From: Desmonostoc muscorum LEGE 12446
GTDB taxonomy: Bacteria > Cyanobacteriota > Cyanobacteriia > Cyanobacteriales > Nostocaceae
NCBI RefSeq assembly: GCF_015207005.2
Contig: NZ_JADEXS020000001.1
Span: forward strand, 2,542,001-2,606,000
Reading direction: 5' to 3'
Length of the DNA: 64,000 nucleotides
In this document: piece after piece, positions 55,494 through 64,000 of the stretch
Numbering within the stretch: the stretch's first letter is position 1
Layout of the letters: the number at the start of each line of letters is the position of its first letter
Position numbers and translations under genes: made by a program
The notes under the pieces: model-generated
What the model saw: the letters and a program-made list of their open reading frames with translations, nothing else
Databases searched by the model: none
What the model was told of the DNA's origin: nothing

Positions 55494-58145
55494 TTAGCTT
55501 TCTGTGGTCTTTTTTTTCGTAGCTGTGCTTGATGACTTAGTAGTTGACTTGGATCTCGAACTCGTCGATTTAGTGGTTTTACGGGTTGATTTTCCCGTGG
55601 AGGCCTTAGCAGCCAACAATTCCAAGGCCGCAGCCAGGGTGACATCTTCTACCGATTGACCTTCTGGGATACTAGCATTAGTTTTGCCATGCTTGATGTA
55701 AGGGCCATAGGGACCATCGTAGATATTCACTGGTTCGCCGTCCTCTGGATGTGTACCCAATTCACGTAAGGCTGCCTTGGACTTGCTGTTGGTGGAACTG
55801 CGTCCCTTTTTTGGCTCGGAGAACAATTCCAATGCACGTTCTAGGCTAACTGTCAATACATTATCAGCAGCTTTCAGAGAGCGGTAATCTTTTCCTTCCT
55901 TACCCTGGTCATGAACAACATAAGGGCCAAAGCGTCCCAAACTGGCTTGGATTTTGCCGTTAGTGACTGGATGAACTCCTAATGTCCGGGGTAGTGCCAA
56001 CAGACCAACAGCCGTTTCCAAGGTCAGGTTTTCTGGGGTAACACCTTTGGGTAGAGAGGCTTGTTTCGGTTTGGGGTTTTCCTCAGTCTTGTCACCTAAT
56101 TGGACATAAGGCCCATAAGCGCCAATTTTCACATAAATTGGTTCGCCAGTTTCGGGATGGCGACCCACCTGGTCAGGGCCTGTGGTTTTTTGCCGCAGCA
56201 ATACTTCTACTTGTTTGGGGTCGAGGTCAGCTGGCGTCAAGTCTTTGGGAATTGAAGCGGTGATAACACCCTCACCATTTTCAACTTCAATGTAAGGACC
56301 ATATTTCCCGATGCGGACTTTGGCTGCCAAATTTTCCAGTTCTACAGTTCTGGCTTTGGTAGCATCAATTTGGCTTTCCTGTTCCCTGACTAGGGTTTCC
56401 AGACCTTTGTCTCCCAAATAAAATTTCTGGAGGTAGGGTAGCCATTTAGCTTCACCTGTGGCTATGTCATCGAGGGTTTGCTCCATTTTTGAGGTAAAGC
56501 TGGGATCGACGATATCCGGGAAATATTTTTCCAGCAAGTCGGTGACGGCGAAAGCAGTGAAGGTGGGTATGAGGGCGTTATTCATCAATTGGGCGTAACC
56601 CTTGTCGATGATGGTGCCAATAATGCTGGCGTAGGTACTGGGACGACCGATACCTTCGCTTTCTAAGGTTTTCACCAGAGTTGCTTCACTGTACCTAGCT
56701 GGGGGTTGAGTTTCATGACCAACTGCTTCTAGTTCTGTGCAATTTGGATGATCTCCCACTTTTAAGCTAGGTAAAATTACTTCTTGGTCTTCTAGTGCCG
56801 CTTCCGGGTCATCTGAACCTTCAACGTAAGCGCGTAGGTATCCCGGAAATTCAATGCGCTTGCCAGAAGAACGAAAACCAGCGTCCTCAACTTGCAATTG
56901 TACGGAAATTTGGGTTTGCCGAGAATCAGCCATTTGGCAGGCGACGGTACGTTTCCAAATCAAATCGTAGACAGCAAGTTCTCGACCGCCCAAACCGGTT
57001 TCTTGGGGAGTGCGGAAGCTGCTACCTGCTGGGCGAATTGCTTCGTGCGCTTCTTGTGCGCCTTTGGATTTGGTAGTGTATTGCCGGGGCTGGGGGCTGA
57101 GATATTGTTGACCGTAGAGTTTTTCTACACAACTTCTAGCAGCTGCGATCGCCTGATCTGACAAATGCACCGAATCTGTCCGCATATAGGTAATATACCC
57201 TTGTTCGTACAAATTCTGGGCAATTCGCATGGTATCGCGGGCTGAGAGGCGCAGTTTCCGGTTAGATTCTTGTTGCAGCGTCGAAGTAGTAAATGGTGGC
57301 GCCGGTTTGCGCGTCACTGGACGTTCTTCAATGTCGCTGACACTCCAAGTTTTTCCACTCAGGCGTTCCTTGAGGGCTATGGCTTGGTCTTCGTTGAGCA
57401 ACAAGACATTGCGTCCTGCGACAATTTGTCCGGTTGTGGGGTCAAAATCGCCGCCATTCGCTACTTTAGTTCCTCCCAGCGTTACCAACTGGGCAGTAAA
57501 AGGGGTTTTTTCCTTTTCTAAACTGGCCTTCAAATCCCAGTACGTACCTTCATGGAAGGCACGGCGCTGGCGTTCCTTGGTGACCAAAAGTCGCACCGCT
57601 ACAGATTGCACCCGCCCAGCAGATAATCCCCAGGCGATTTTTTTCCATAACAGGGGAGACAAAGTATAACCCACCAATCGATCTAAAATCCGCCGCGTTT
57701 CTTGGGCGCGAACCAACTGCTCATCGATATTGCGGCAGTTTTTCAGCGCTTTTTTGATCGCATCTTGGGTAATTTCGTGAAACACCATCCGCTTAGTCGG
57801 AACTTTCGGCTTCAGCAATTGGTATAAATGCCAACTAATGCTTTCACCTTCCCGGTCTTCGTCCGTTGCCAGAATCAGTTCATCTACATCCTTGAGCGCA
57901 TCTTTGAGCTGGGTGACAATTTTCTTTTTGTCTTTCGGGACAACATATACCGGTTCAAAGTCGGCGTCCACGTTTACCCCTAGCTGCGCCCATTTTTCCC
58001 CTTTAACTGCGGCGGGAATTTCACTAGCAGACTGCGGTAAGTCACGCACATGACCCATAGACGCCTCCACCCGATAGCCTGATGGCAGGTAGTTGCGAAT
58101 GGTACGAGCTTTGGTTGGAGATTCGACGATGACGAGAGTTGACAT
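55494..58145 (-). CDS. topA: DNA topoisomerase I
   Basis: An 883-residue type IA topoisomerase that relaxes negative supercoils. The Toprim domain opens [20 protein letters not shown] and holds [16 protein letters not shown] (Asp-x-Asp-x-Glu). The catalytic Tyr is in [15 protein letters not shown] (about residue 322). The C-terminal third contains four or five repeats of the cyanobacterial TopA type ([36 protein letters not shown]) and a Ser/Lys-rich tail. No zinc-finger cysteines of the E. coli type are seen, as usual for cyanobacterial enzymes. Confidence 0.96.
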   Translation of the reverse strand: MSTLVIVESPTKARTIRNYLPSGYRVEASMGHVRDLPQSASEIPAAVKGEKWAQLGVNVDADFEPVYVVPKDKKKIVTQLKDALKDVDELILATDEDREGESISWHLYQLLKPKVPTKRMVFHEITQDAIKKALKNCRNIDEQLVRAQETRRILDRLVGYTLSPLLWKKIAWGLSAGRVQSVAVRLLVTKERQRRAFHEGTYWDLKASLEKEKTPFTAQLVTLGGTKVANGGDFDPTTGQIVAGRNVLLLNEDQAIALKERLSGKTWSVSDIEERPVTRKPAPPFTTSTLQQESNRKLRLSARDTMRIAQNLYEQGYITYMRTDSVHLSDQAIAAARSCVEKLYGQQYLSPQPRQYTTKSKGAQEAHEAIRPAGSSFRTPQETGLGGRELAVYDLIWKRTVACQMADSRQTQISVQLQVEDAGFRSSGKRIEFPGYLRAYVEGSDDPEAALEDQEVILPSLKVGDHPNCTELEAVGHETQPPARYSEATLVKTLESEGIGRPSTYASIIGTIIDKGYAQLMNNALIPTFTAFAVTDLLEKYFPDIVDPSFTSKMEQTLDDIATGEAKWLPYLQKFYLGDKGLETLVREQESQIDATKARTVELENLAAKVRIGKYGPYIEVENGEGVITASIPKDLTPADLDPKQVEVLLRQKTTGPDQVGRHPETGEPIYVKIGAYGPYVQLGDKTEENPKPKQASLPKGVTPENLTLETAVGLLALPRTLGVHPVTNGKIQASLGRFGPYVVHDQGKEGKDYRSLKAADNVLTVSLERALELFSEPKKGRSSTNSKSKAALRELGTHPEDGEPVNIYDGPYGPYIKHGKTNASIPEGQSVEDVTLAAALELLAAKASTGKSTRKTTKSTSSRSKSTTKSSSTATKKKTTES

Positions 58146-58603
58146 GGAAATTTCAAAAAAAAGAATAGCTGCTAAGCTAAACAGTCAAATTGAGGTAATT
58201 TTTGCAAATTGTCAAGATAAAACGTCACGCTTAGGGCGGTGATTTAATCCTCACACAAACTGCCTGCTTGGGAGAAAATCCGCCCTAAGTTAGGGCGCAG
58301 TCTTTCCCAGAGTATAGGAGAAGCAAACGCTGAATGTGAATTTCCAGCTATTTCAATCTTTAACTTATCTAGCGCATAATTGGCGACTACAGTTTTTCAA
58401 ATTTGGGGAGTGGGGAGTGGGGAGTGGGGATGAGGGGGATGAGGGAGCAGGGGGAGCAGGGGGAGAAAGAATAACCAATGCCCCATGCCCCATACCCAAT
58501 GCCCTATGCCCTATGCCCAATTATTAAGAGCTTGTGCCAAAATTAAATCAAACTTGAGAGCAAAAACGACGTGGGTTTATGCCCATGTCAGGAAAGCAAA
58601 ACC
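58146..58603. other. Spacer with short tandem repeats
   Basis: GGGGAGT units, then GATGAGG and GGGAGCA units lie at about 58408-58466, and ATGCCC(C/T) units at about 58479-58518. Small frames over them are artefacts. No gene is seen; the leader of the 58604 gene ends with an AGGAAAG Shine-Dalgarno. Confidence 0.6.
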
Positions 58604-58897
58604 ATGCAACCAATTCGTCAAGGTGATGTTATCTTACTGCCTGTGCAGCAAATTGAAGGACAAAAAGTACCTCATTTAACTTTGGCAGAAGGCGAAGTGA
58701 CGGGTCATAAACATCGGATTACTGAGGGGAAGGCTGAATTATACGAGAAAGATAGCACGCTCTATTTACGTGTATTTTCAGAGTCGGCATTACTAGCTCA
58801 TGAGGAGCATAAAGCTATTTCGATTCCCCAAGGTGACTGGATGGTGAAAATTCAGCGAGAATATGAGCCTGAAGGTTGGCGTTATGTCGCTGATTGA
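58604..58897 (+). CDS. Conserved small protein paired with a DUF6745 gene
   Basis: A 97-residue protein beginning MQPIRQGDVILLPVQQIEGQ, with GEVTGHKHRITEGKAELYEK in the middle and IPQGDWMVKIQREYEPEGW at the end. It looks like a compact beta protein; I do not know a named function. ATG 58604 is chosen for its AGGAAAG ribosome site over 58571. Its 3' end overlaps the next gene by 14 bases in a different frame, so both are translated from one message. Confidence 0.7.
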   Translation: MQPIRQGDVILLPVQQIEGQKVPHLTLAEGEVTGHKHRITEGKAELYEKDSTLYLRVFSESALLAHEEHKAISIPQGDWMVKIQREYEPEGWRYVAD

Positions 58898-59918
58898 AAA
58901 GTTAACACCTGAGCAAGAGGCTTTGATTCCAGTTTATCGGGACAAGTGGAGAGCGATCGCCCTTTCAACTGAGCGAATCGATCGTGAAAAAGCGGCGGAA
59001 GCCGTCAAAGCTGCTTATGCTATTATTCCTGAGCCAGAGCCGACAATAATTTTCTGTGATAGTCCTTATGCATCTTTGTGCCTCGAAATTGATCTTCAAC
59101 TAAAATACAGTAATGACAAACTTTACTCTGACATAGAGTACCTACTATTCGCTCAGTTAAAAAACCAATTAGGTTACAACACTTTATATGTGTTAAATCG
59201 AAGATTAAATATTGATATTAATAGAATTAATCAAATAGAATTTGAGTTGGCAGTTTTACTAGATAGAGAACTTAAAATAAATTGCTTAAGGTATTTTGTA
59301 GATGGCAGCATCAGATTAGACGGTTTGCTACGCCCATATAGTCTTTTTGAGTTTTGTATTTATGTATTAAAATGCAATTATAATCAAGAAATATGGGAAG
59401 TTTTACAGAATATATACAAGCATTGTGGTCGTATTTTTGCCTTTGATAATGTTTGTATGATCTGCGATCGCCCTCTTCATCTGCGCTTCGACAATCAAAA
59501 TCGTCTCCACGCTGAAGGTGAACCCGCCATTGAATTTATTGATGGATTTAGCCTCTACTCATACCACGGTGTAACCTTACCTGAAAAATACGGTAAAATT
59601 CACCCGCAGCAATGGCAATCTCAATGGCTTTTATCAGAGGAAAACGCCGAACTACGACGAGTGTTAATTCAAGGTATTGGTTACGCCCGAATTTGCCAAG
59701 AATTACAAGCTATTGAATTAGATACTTGGGCTGAATACACACTATTAAAAATTGAAGCTGATGTTGATGAAGAACCAATTTATTTATTAAAAATGACTTG
59801 CCCAAGTACACAATTTATTCACGCCTTGCGAGTTCCACCTGAAATTAAATCAGCACGTGAGGCAGTCCGCTGGGTAAATTGGGGAGTAGATCCAGAGCAA
59901 TTTGGCGTGCAAACCTGA
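58884..59918 (+). CDS. DUF6745-like protein
   Basis: A 344-residue protein from ATG 58884, preceded by GAAGG. It opens MSLIEKLTPEQEALIPVYRD with a conserved REKAAEAVKAAY segment, contains ICDRPLHLRFDNQNRLHAEG in the middle, and closes with LKMTCPSTQFIHALRVPPEI and REAVRWVNWGVDPEQF. This opening and ending is the pattern of DUF6745 proteins, common in cyanobacteria and often encoded next to leucine-rich-repeat or small genes such as the one here. No catalytic motif is recognised. An alternative start at 58863 adds seven residues. Confidence 0.7.
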   Translation: MSLIEKLTPEQEALIPVYRDKWRAIALSTERIDREKAAEAVKAAYAIIPEPEPTIIFCDSPYASLCLEIDLQLKYSNDKLYSDIEYLLFAQLKNQLGYNTLYVLNRRLNIDINRINQIEFELAVLLDRELKINCLRYFVDGSIRLDGLLRPYSLFEFCIYVLKCNYNQEIWEVLQNIYKHCGRIFAFDNVCMICDRPLHLRFDNQNRLHAEGEPAIEFIDGFSLYSYHGVTLPEKYGKIHPQQWQSQWLLSEENAELRRVLIQGIGYARICQELQAIELDTWAEYTLLKIEADVDEEPIYLLKMTCPSTQFIHALRVPPEIKSAREAVRWVNWGVDPEQFGVQT

Positions 59919-60145
59919 TGAATGAAATTCAACAATAAGCTAAAAAATATAGTAAGTATAGACAAAACCGATGCATTTTACCATACATGAGGACAAATGG
60001 ACGAATTCGGGCTTGGCCAAATCGAAAGTTATGGTAGGATAATTTTGGAGAAGTTAAGTTCGGCGATACGAATCTTGTTGTTAGCAATAATTGCAAGCGG
60101 CTCGACCGATGAACATCTCTGCATCAATGGATTCTGGAGAGTTTC

Positions 60146-60457
60146 ATGTCAATCTACGTAGGGAACCTATCCTACAGCGTCACACAAGACGACCTTAGTA
60201 AGGTATTTTCCGAGTACGGAGCCGTCAAACGCGTTCAATTACCCACAGATAGGGAGACAGGACGCGCTCGAGGCTTTGGTTTTGTCGAAATGGAATCATC
60301 AGCCGCAGAAGATGCTGCTATTCAGGCTTTGGATGGTGCCGAATGGATGGGTCGTGTAATGAAAGTTAATAAAGCTAGACCAAAAGAGGAGAAAGACACT
60401 CGCTCTGGCGGTGGTAGTTGGCAAAAAAATAATAGCGGATACTCACGAGGCTATTAA
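60146..60457 (+). CDS. RRM-type RNA-binding protein (Rbp family)
   Basis: A 103-residue protein with one RNA-recognition motif: RNP2 SIYVGNLS (residues 2-9) and RNP1 RGFGFVEM (about 43-50), with the conserved aromatic residues. The C-terminal tail is Gly/Ser-rich (SGGGSWQKNNSGYSRGY), as in the cold-induced Rbp proteins of Anabaena and Synechocystis that bind mRNA in the cytoplasm. The 227-bp leader upstream is long and lacks a clear promoter pair; cold induction through such a leader is known for the family but cannot be read here. Which Rbp paralogue it is cannot be decided. Confidence 0.9.
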   Translation: MSIYVGNLSYSVTQDDLSKVFSEYGAVKRVQLPTDRETGRARGFGFVEMESSAAEDAAIQALDGAEWMGRVMKVNKARPKEEKDTRSGGGSWQKNNSGYSRGY

Positions 60458-60825
60458 ATTCCGGGAGGATTTAGGAAGACAAAAGCATCATAAGCGATGT
60501 CTACGACGGGCTACGCCTACGCCAAGCAAAAACTATCCCCAAGCAGGTTAGTAGATAACTAAATCTGCGAAATTCCGTATAAGCAGTTCAGGAAATAGCT
60601 GAGCTGCTTACTTATTTTAGATATGAATGTTGATTGCAAAGGAGCCAATCCTAGACTTAAACATAATTTAATTTGATGGTAGCCATAGTTATTACTCCAC
60701 TTTCTGATTCTGAATTCTGAATTCTGAATTCTGAATTCTTCTTTTTAATGCAATTTTGGTAAAGAACAATAGATAGAATGAACAGAGTTAGCCTTAATGT
60801 CTAATCCCCAAAACCTATACATCTC
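60458..60825. other. Spacer with dispersed repeats
   Basis: A GATGTCTACGACGGGCTACG element lies at about 60496-60525; a TTCTGAATT run lies at 60709-60740. The same GATGTCT...GGGCTACGCC element is also found inside NRPS1. No gene is seen. Confidence 0.55.
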
Positions 60826-62430
60826 ATGGATTTTGCTAATCTTGCATCCCAGTTAAATGCTGGAACGATTTTACCAGAGGGGATTGTAATTCTCACCCTC
60901 TTGGGGGTTTTGATTGTTGATTTGATTTTGGGGCGTACATCCTCGCGCTGGATTGGATATCTAGCGATCGCAGGTTTACTGGCTTCCATTGTCGCCCTGT
61001 ATTTTCAATGGGATGCTCTCAATCCCATCTCTTTTAGCGGCGGCTTTAATAGTGACAACCTGAGTATCGTCTTTCGCGGTATCATAGCGTTGTCTGCCGC
61101 TTTTACTATATTGATGTCAATTCGCTACATTGAGCAGAGTGGCACCGCTTTAGCCGAATTCATCGCTATTTTGCTGACTGCTACCCTTGGAGGAATGTTT
61201 TTATCCGGGGCTAGCGAGTTGGTAATGATTTTCATCTCCCTAGAAACCTTGAGTATATCCTCTTACTTGCTAACAGGTTATACTAAGCGTGACCCCCGCT
61301 CCAACGAAGCGGCGTTGAAATACCTGTTAATTGGAGCTTCCAGTACAGCAGTATTTTTGTACGGTGTATCATTGCTGTATGGATTATCAGGTGGACAAAC
61401 TGAACTAAGTGCGATCGCCACTGGCATTGCCACAGCGAAGGCTGGTCAATCTTTAGGTTTAGTGATTGCATTGGTTTTTGCGATCGCAGGTATTGGCTTT
61501 AAAATCTCCGCCGCACCCTTCCACCAGTGGACACCAGACGTTTACGAAGGCGCTCCCACTCCGGTAATCGCCTTTTTATCTGTGGGTTCCAAAGCAGCTG
61601 GATTTGCTCTAGCTATCCGCTTGCTGACAACAGCCTTCCCTCTGGTTGCAGAAGAGTGGAAGTTTGTCTTCACTGCTCTGGCCGTTCTCAGCATGATCTT
61701 GGGTAACGTAGTCGCCCTCGCCCAAACCAGCATGAAACGGATGCTAGCTTATTCATCCATTGCCCAAGCTGGGTTTGTGATGATCGGCTTAATTGCTAGC
61801 ACACAGGCAGGTTACGCCAGCATGATATTTTACCTCCTGGTCTACCTGTTCATGAACCTGTGCGGCTTTACCTGCATCATTCTGTTCTCCTTGCGGACAG
61901 GAACCGACCAGATTGCCGAATACTCCGGACTATATCAAAAAGACCCACTCCTAACACTGGGGTTGAGTATCTCCTTGCTTTCCTTGGGCGGTATTCCACC
62001 ATTAGCTGGTTTTTTTGGTAAGATTTACTTGTTTTGGGCTGGTTGGCAAGCAGGTCTTTACGGATTAGTCTTGCTGGGCTTAGTTACTAGCGTCGTCTCC
62101 ATATATTACTACATTCGCGTAGTCAAGATGATGGTAGTCAAAGAACCCCATGAAATGTCAGACGCAGTGAAGAATTATCCCCAAATACGATGGAATTTGC
62201 CTGGATTTAGACCTTTGCAAGTTGGCTTAGTTGTCACTTTAATCGCCACTTCCATTGCAGGGATTTTGTCAAATCCACTATTTACACTGGCTAACCATTC
62301 CATCTCCCATACTGCAATTTTGCAAGCAACAGTCAATAACGCTGCACAAGCACAAAATCTACGACTTGCACCAAAGGTAGATTCAGTAAGTCAGTCTCAA
62401 CCCTCAGTTGATTCGACTGCTAAGATTTAA
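60826..62430 (+). CDS. ndhB: NAD(P)H-quinone oxidoreductase subunit 2
   Basis: A 534-residue antiporter-like membrane subunit of the cyanobacterial NDH-1 complex, used in respiration and cyclic electron flow in the thylakoid. About 14 hydrophobic helices are visible. The conserved [20 protein letters not shown] and [20 protein letters not shown] segments carry the Lys/His residues of the proton channel, and the loop [10 protein letters not shown] follows helix 13. Start [20 protein letters not shown] matches the family. It is followed by a strong terminator and appears to be a single gene. Confidence 0.96.
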   Translation: MDFANLASQLNAGTILPEGIVILTLLGVLIVDLILGRTSSRWIGYLAIAGLLASIVALYFQWDALNPISFSGGFNSDNLSIVFRGIIALSAAFTILMSIRYIEQSGTALAEFIAILLTATLGGMFLSGASELVMIFISLETLSISSYLLTGYTKRDPRSNEAALKYLLIGASSTAVFLYGVSLLYGLSGGQTELSAIATGIATAKAGQSLGLVIALVFAIAGIGFKISAAPFHQWTPDVYEGAPTPVIAFLSVGSKAAGFALAIRLLTTAFPLVAEEWKFVFTALAVLSMILGNVVALAQTSMKRMLAYSSIAQAGFVMIGLIASTQAGYASMIFYLLVYLFMNLCGFTCIILFSLRTGTDQIAEYSGLYQKDPLLTLGLSISLLSLGGIPPLAGFFGKIYLFWAGWQAGLYGLVLLGLVTSVVSIYYYIRVVKMMVVKEPHEMSDAVKNYPQIRWNLPGFRPLQVGLVVTLIATSIAGILSNPLFTLANHSISHTAILQATVNNAAQAQNLRLAPKVDSVSQSQPSVDSTAKI

Positions 62431-62469
62431 CAATCTGAATCTCAATAAAACTTTGTGCTATTAAAGAAG

Positions 62470-62502
62470 CGCCTGTTTGCTAATTAGCAAACAGGCGTTT
62501 TT
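62470..62502. terminator. Strong symmetrical terminator after ndhB
   Basis: A perfect 28-bp palindrome (half-site CGCCTGTTTGCTAA) followed by TTTTT on the plus strand; the complementary side carries only a shorter run. It lies about 40 bp after the ndhB stop. Confidence 0.85.
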
Positions 62503-62552
62503 CAATTTAGATTCACTAAATTGACGTGAGTTCGATGAACCTCTCTCCAACC

Positions 62553-62639
62553 CCTCTCCGAGACGGAGAGGGGCAATAAGATCCTGAGTTGGGCACGAAA
62601 AATTAGGGTTTCTAAGCCTCTCCCCAAAACGGGGAGAGG
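62553..62639. repeat. CCCCTCTCC/GGAGAGGGG hairpin pair
   Basis: Two neighbouring hairpins, CCCCTCTCCG/CGGAGAGGGG (about 62554-62576) and CCTCTCCCC/GGGGAGAGG (about 62617-62639), of the type scattered in cyanobacterial spacers. Confidence 0.6.
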
Positions 62640-62737
62640 AATGAAAGCGGGGTTCTTTGGCATCTGTCGAACTCACATTAAACTGAGATCCAGACCACTA
62701 TTTACAATCTAAAATCCAAAATCTAAAATCCAAAATA

Positions 62738-64000
62738 CTATGAGTTAACAGGTATCTTAATTACAAATTCTGCACCTTTTCCTGGAGTAGAAAAACAGCT
62801 AAGCTGTCCGCCATGTTTTTCCACTATAATTTGATAGCTTATAGATAGACCTAGCCCAGTACCTTTGCCCACGGGTTTAGTAGTGAAAAATGGGTCAAAT
62901 AGCTTTGAGCGAACTTGTTCACTAATTCCCAAACCATTATCAGCAATAGTAACCACTATCCAATTTTTATCAATCACTTCAGTTGTAATTTGAATTTGGG
63001 GATTGTCATTTGTTTTTGAATTGACTGCTGACCACCGACCACTGAGTGCCGACTTTTCCAAAGCATCGATCGCATTAGCCAGGATATTCATAAATACTTG
63101 ATTGAGTTGACAAGGGTAGCAAGTCACATTAGGTAATTGCCCATATTTTTTAATGACTTTGATTTCTGGGTACTCATGTGTAGCATGCAGCCGATGATCC
63201 AAAATCATTAAAGTACTATCAATTCCTTCGTGAATATTGACTTGCTTAAGTTCAGCTTCATCAAGTCGGCAAAAATTTCGCAATGATTTAACAATTTCTT
63301 GAATACGCTCTGTTCCCACCGTCATAGATTTGAAGAGTTTAGTTATATCTTGAATCAGAAAATTTAAGTCTATTTCTTCTATTTGCTTTTGAATTTCTAG
63401 AGGAGGATTGGGGCAAATTTGTTGATAAATTTCCAACAATTTCAGTAAATCCTGAGTATATTTATGGGCGTAATGAAGGTTACCATAAATAAAACTGACG
63501 GGGTTATTCACTTCATGGGCAATACCAGCGACCATCTGGCCTAAACTAGACATTTTCTCCGCTTGGATAAGCTGAGTTTGGGTAAGTTGTAGTTCGTTTA
63601 ATGTTTCTTGTAAAGCAGTTGTACGTTCCTCAACCCGAATTTCTAATTCTTCATTTGCTTTTTGGAGTTCTAACTCCGCCTGTTTACGTTTTTGAACTTC
63701 TTTTGCTAACTCATCAATTTTCTGGTTTAGAAGGACGAAATTATTGCTGGCTACAGTTCTATTTTCCAAGCGCAAAAGAATTAAAGCTGAAGATTCAGGA
63801 GACCAAGGTTGAATAACTGCTCCTTGACTCCGGCATATTAATGTCTGCCCATTATTTGTACGTAAAGTTAAAGAACCTAAAATCATTGCTCTGCTAGTAG
63901 AACAAGCTTGCAGGTACTTTATAATATCGTTGGCAGACTCAGTTACCAAATCAAAGAGCATTTTCCCTTGCAGCTCCTGCCGGCGTAATCTCAGCATATC
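62738..64000 (-). CDS. Sensor histidine kinase, C-terminal part
   Basis: About 420 residues are visible; the frame continues past the right edge, and the ATG at 63997 is probably internal because [14 protein letters not shown] is mid-PAS sequence. After the PAS end a coiled coil ([20 protein letters not shown]) leads to HisKA with [16 protein letters not shown] and HATPase_c with [17 protein letters not shown] and [20 protein letters not shown]. The catalytic part is closely related to that of the large kinase at 4161. A short insertion (about [16 protein letters not shown]) after NAIDALEK appears to come from a dispersed repeat. No receiver domain follows. Confidence 0.88.
   Translation of the reverse strand, partial: DMLRLRRQELQGKMLFDLVTESANDIIKYLQACSTSRAMILGSLTLRTNNGQTLICRSQGAVIQPWSPESSALILLRLENRTVASNNFVLLNQKIDELAKEVQKRKQAELELQKANEELEIRVEERTTALQETLNELQLTQTQLIQAEKMSSLGQMVAGIAHEVNNPVSFIYGNLHYAHKYTQDLLKLLEIYQQICPNPPLEIQKQIEEIDLNFLIQDITKLFKSMTVGTERIQEIVKSLRNFCRLDEAELKQVNIHEGIDSTLMILDHRLHATHEYPEIKVIKKYGQLPNVTCYPCQLNQVFMNILANAIDALEKSALSGRWSAVNSKTNDNPQIQITTEVIDKNWIVVTIADNGLGISEQVRSKLFDPFFTTKPVGKGTGLGLSISYQIIVEKHGGQLSCFSTPGKGAEFVIKIPVNS

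Overview
The window comes from a filamentous, Nostoc-like cyanobacterium (order Nostocales). The evidence is a psbA gene for photosystem II D1, an ndhB gene for a cyanobacterial NDH-1 subunit, an RRM-type rbp gene, many GCGATCGC (HIP1) octamers inside and between genes, and the short dispersed repeats typical of these genomes (heptamers, ATCCAAA runs, EcoRI-containing TTCTGAATT runs, GTAGGGG hairpins). No rRNA or tRNA gene and no CRISPR array was found.

Layout. 1-20 kb is mostly ordinary chromosome: a divergent isochorismatase-like hydrolase and amidohydrolase pair, a methyltransferase, a very large Ser/Thr kinase-ATPase-histidine kinase hybrid, an MsbA-like ABC exporter, a lipid-A-disaccharide-synthase-like protein, a CNT nucleoside transporter and a multi-PAS hybrid histidine kinase. 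20-25 kb is a mobile-element patchwork. It starts exactly at the 5' end of recR, whose normal start codon is gone. It holds a long, unusual DEDD (IS110-like) recombinase with small partner genes and a 14-bp perfect hairpin, a cluster of direct repeats that looks like a Tn7-type transposon end, and an ISKra4-like transposase fragment.

25.6-40.2 kb is a three-gene non-ribosomal peptide synthetase locus. NRPS1 is C-A-PCP-TE with an aromatic-like code, NRPS2 is C-A-PCP with an Ile-like code, and NRPS3 is docking-C-A-N-methyltransferase-PCP with a Leu code. NRPS2 is cut by an intact 936-bp IS5-family element inside core motif A7. A 4-bp TATA duplication flanks it, and removing the element restores one 1090-residue frame, so the insertion looks recent and the pathway is probably off in this strain. 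40.2-45.3 kb is more debris: a headless filamentous-haemagglutinin-like gene, a truncated TPR/CHAT-type protein, an ISL3 transposase fragment, a four-gene cassette of unknown function, and a Uma2 nuclease fragment fused tail-to-tail to a phosphoesterase at a deletion junction.

45-64 kb returns to core genome: psbA, a Rieske oxygenase divergent from a TetR regulator with two matching dyads between them, an RHH protein and a DUF6887-like protein, a 7TM-HD phosphohydrolase, an ADP-ribosylglycohydrolase-like gene, aroQ with a 45-residue small protein just upstream, topA, a DUF6745 pair, an RRM RNA-binding protein, ndhB, and a histidine kinase cut by the window edge.

The most interesting material is the DEDD-recombinase island with its hairpin, the Tn7-like end, the unknown four-gene cassette at 42.6-44.3 kb, a candidate small RNA upstream of psbA, and the repeated invasion of reading frames by short dispersed repeats.
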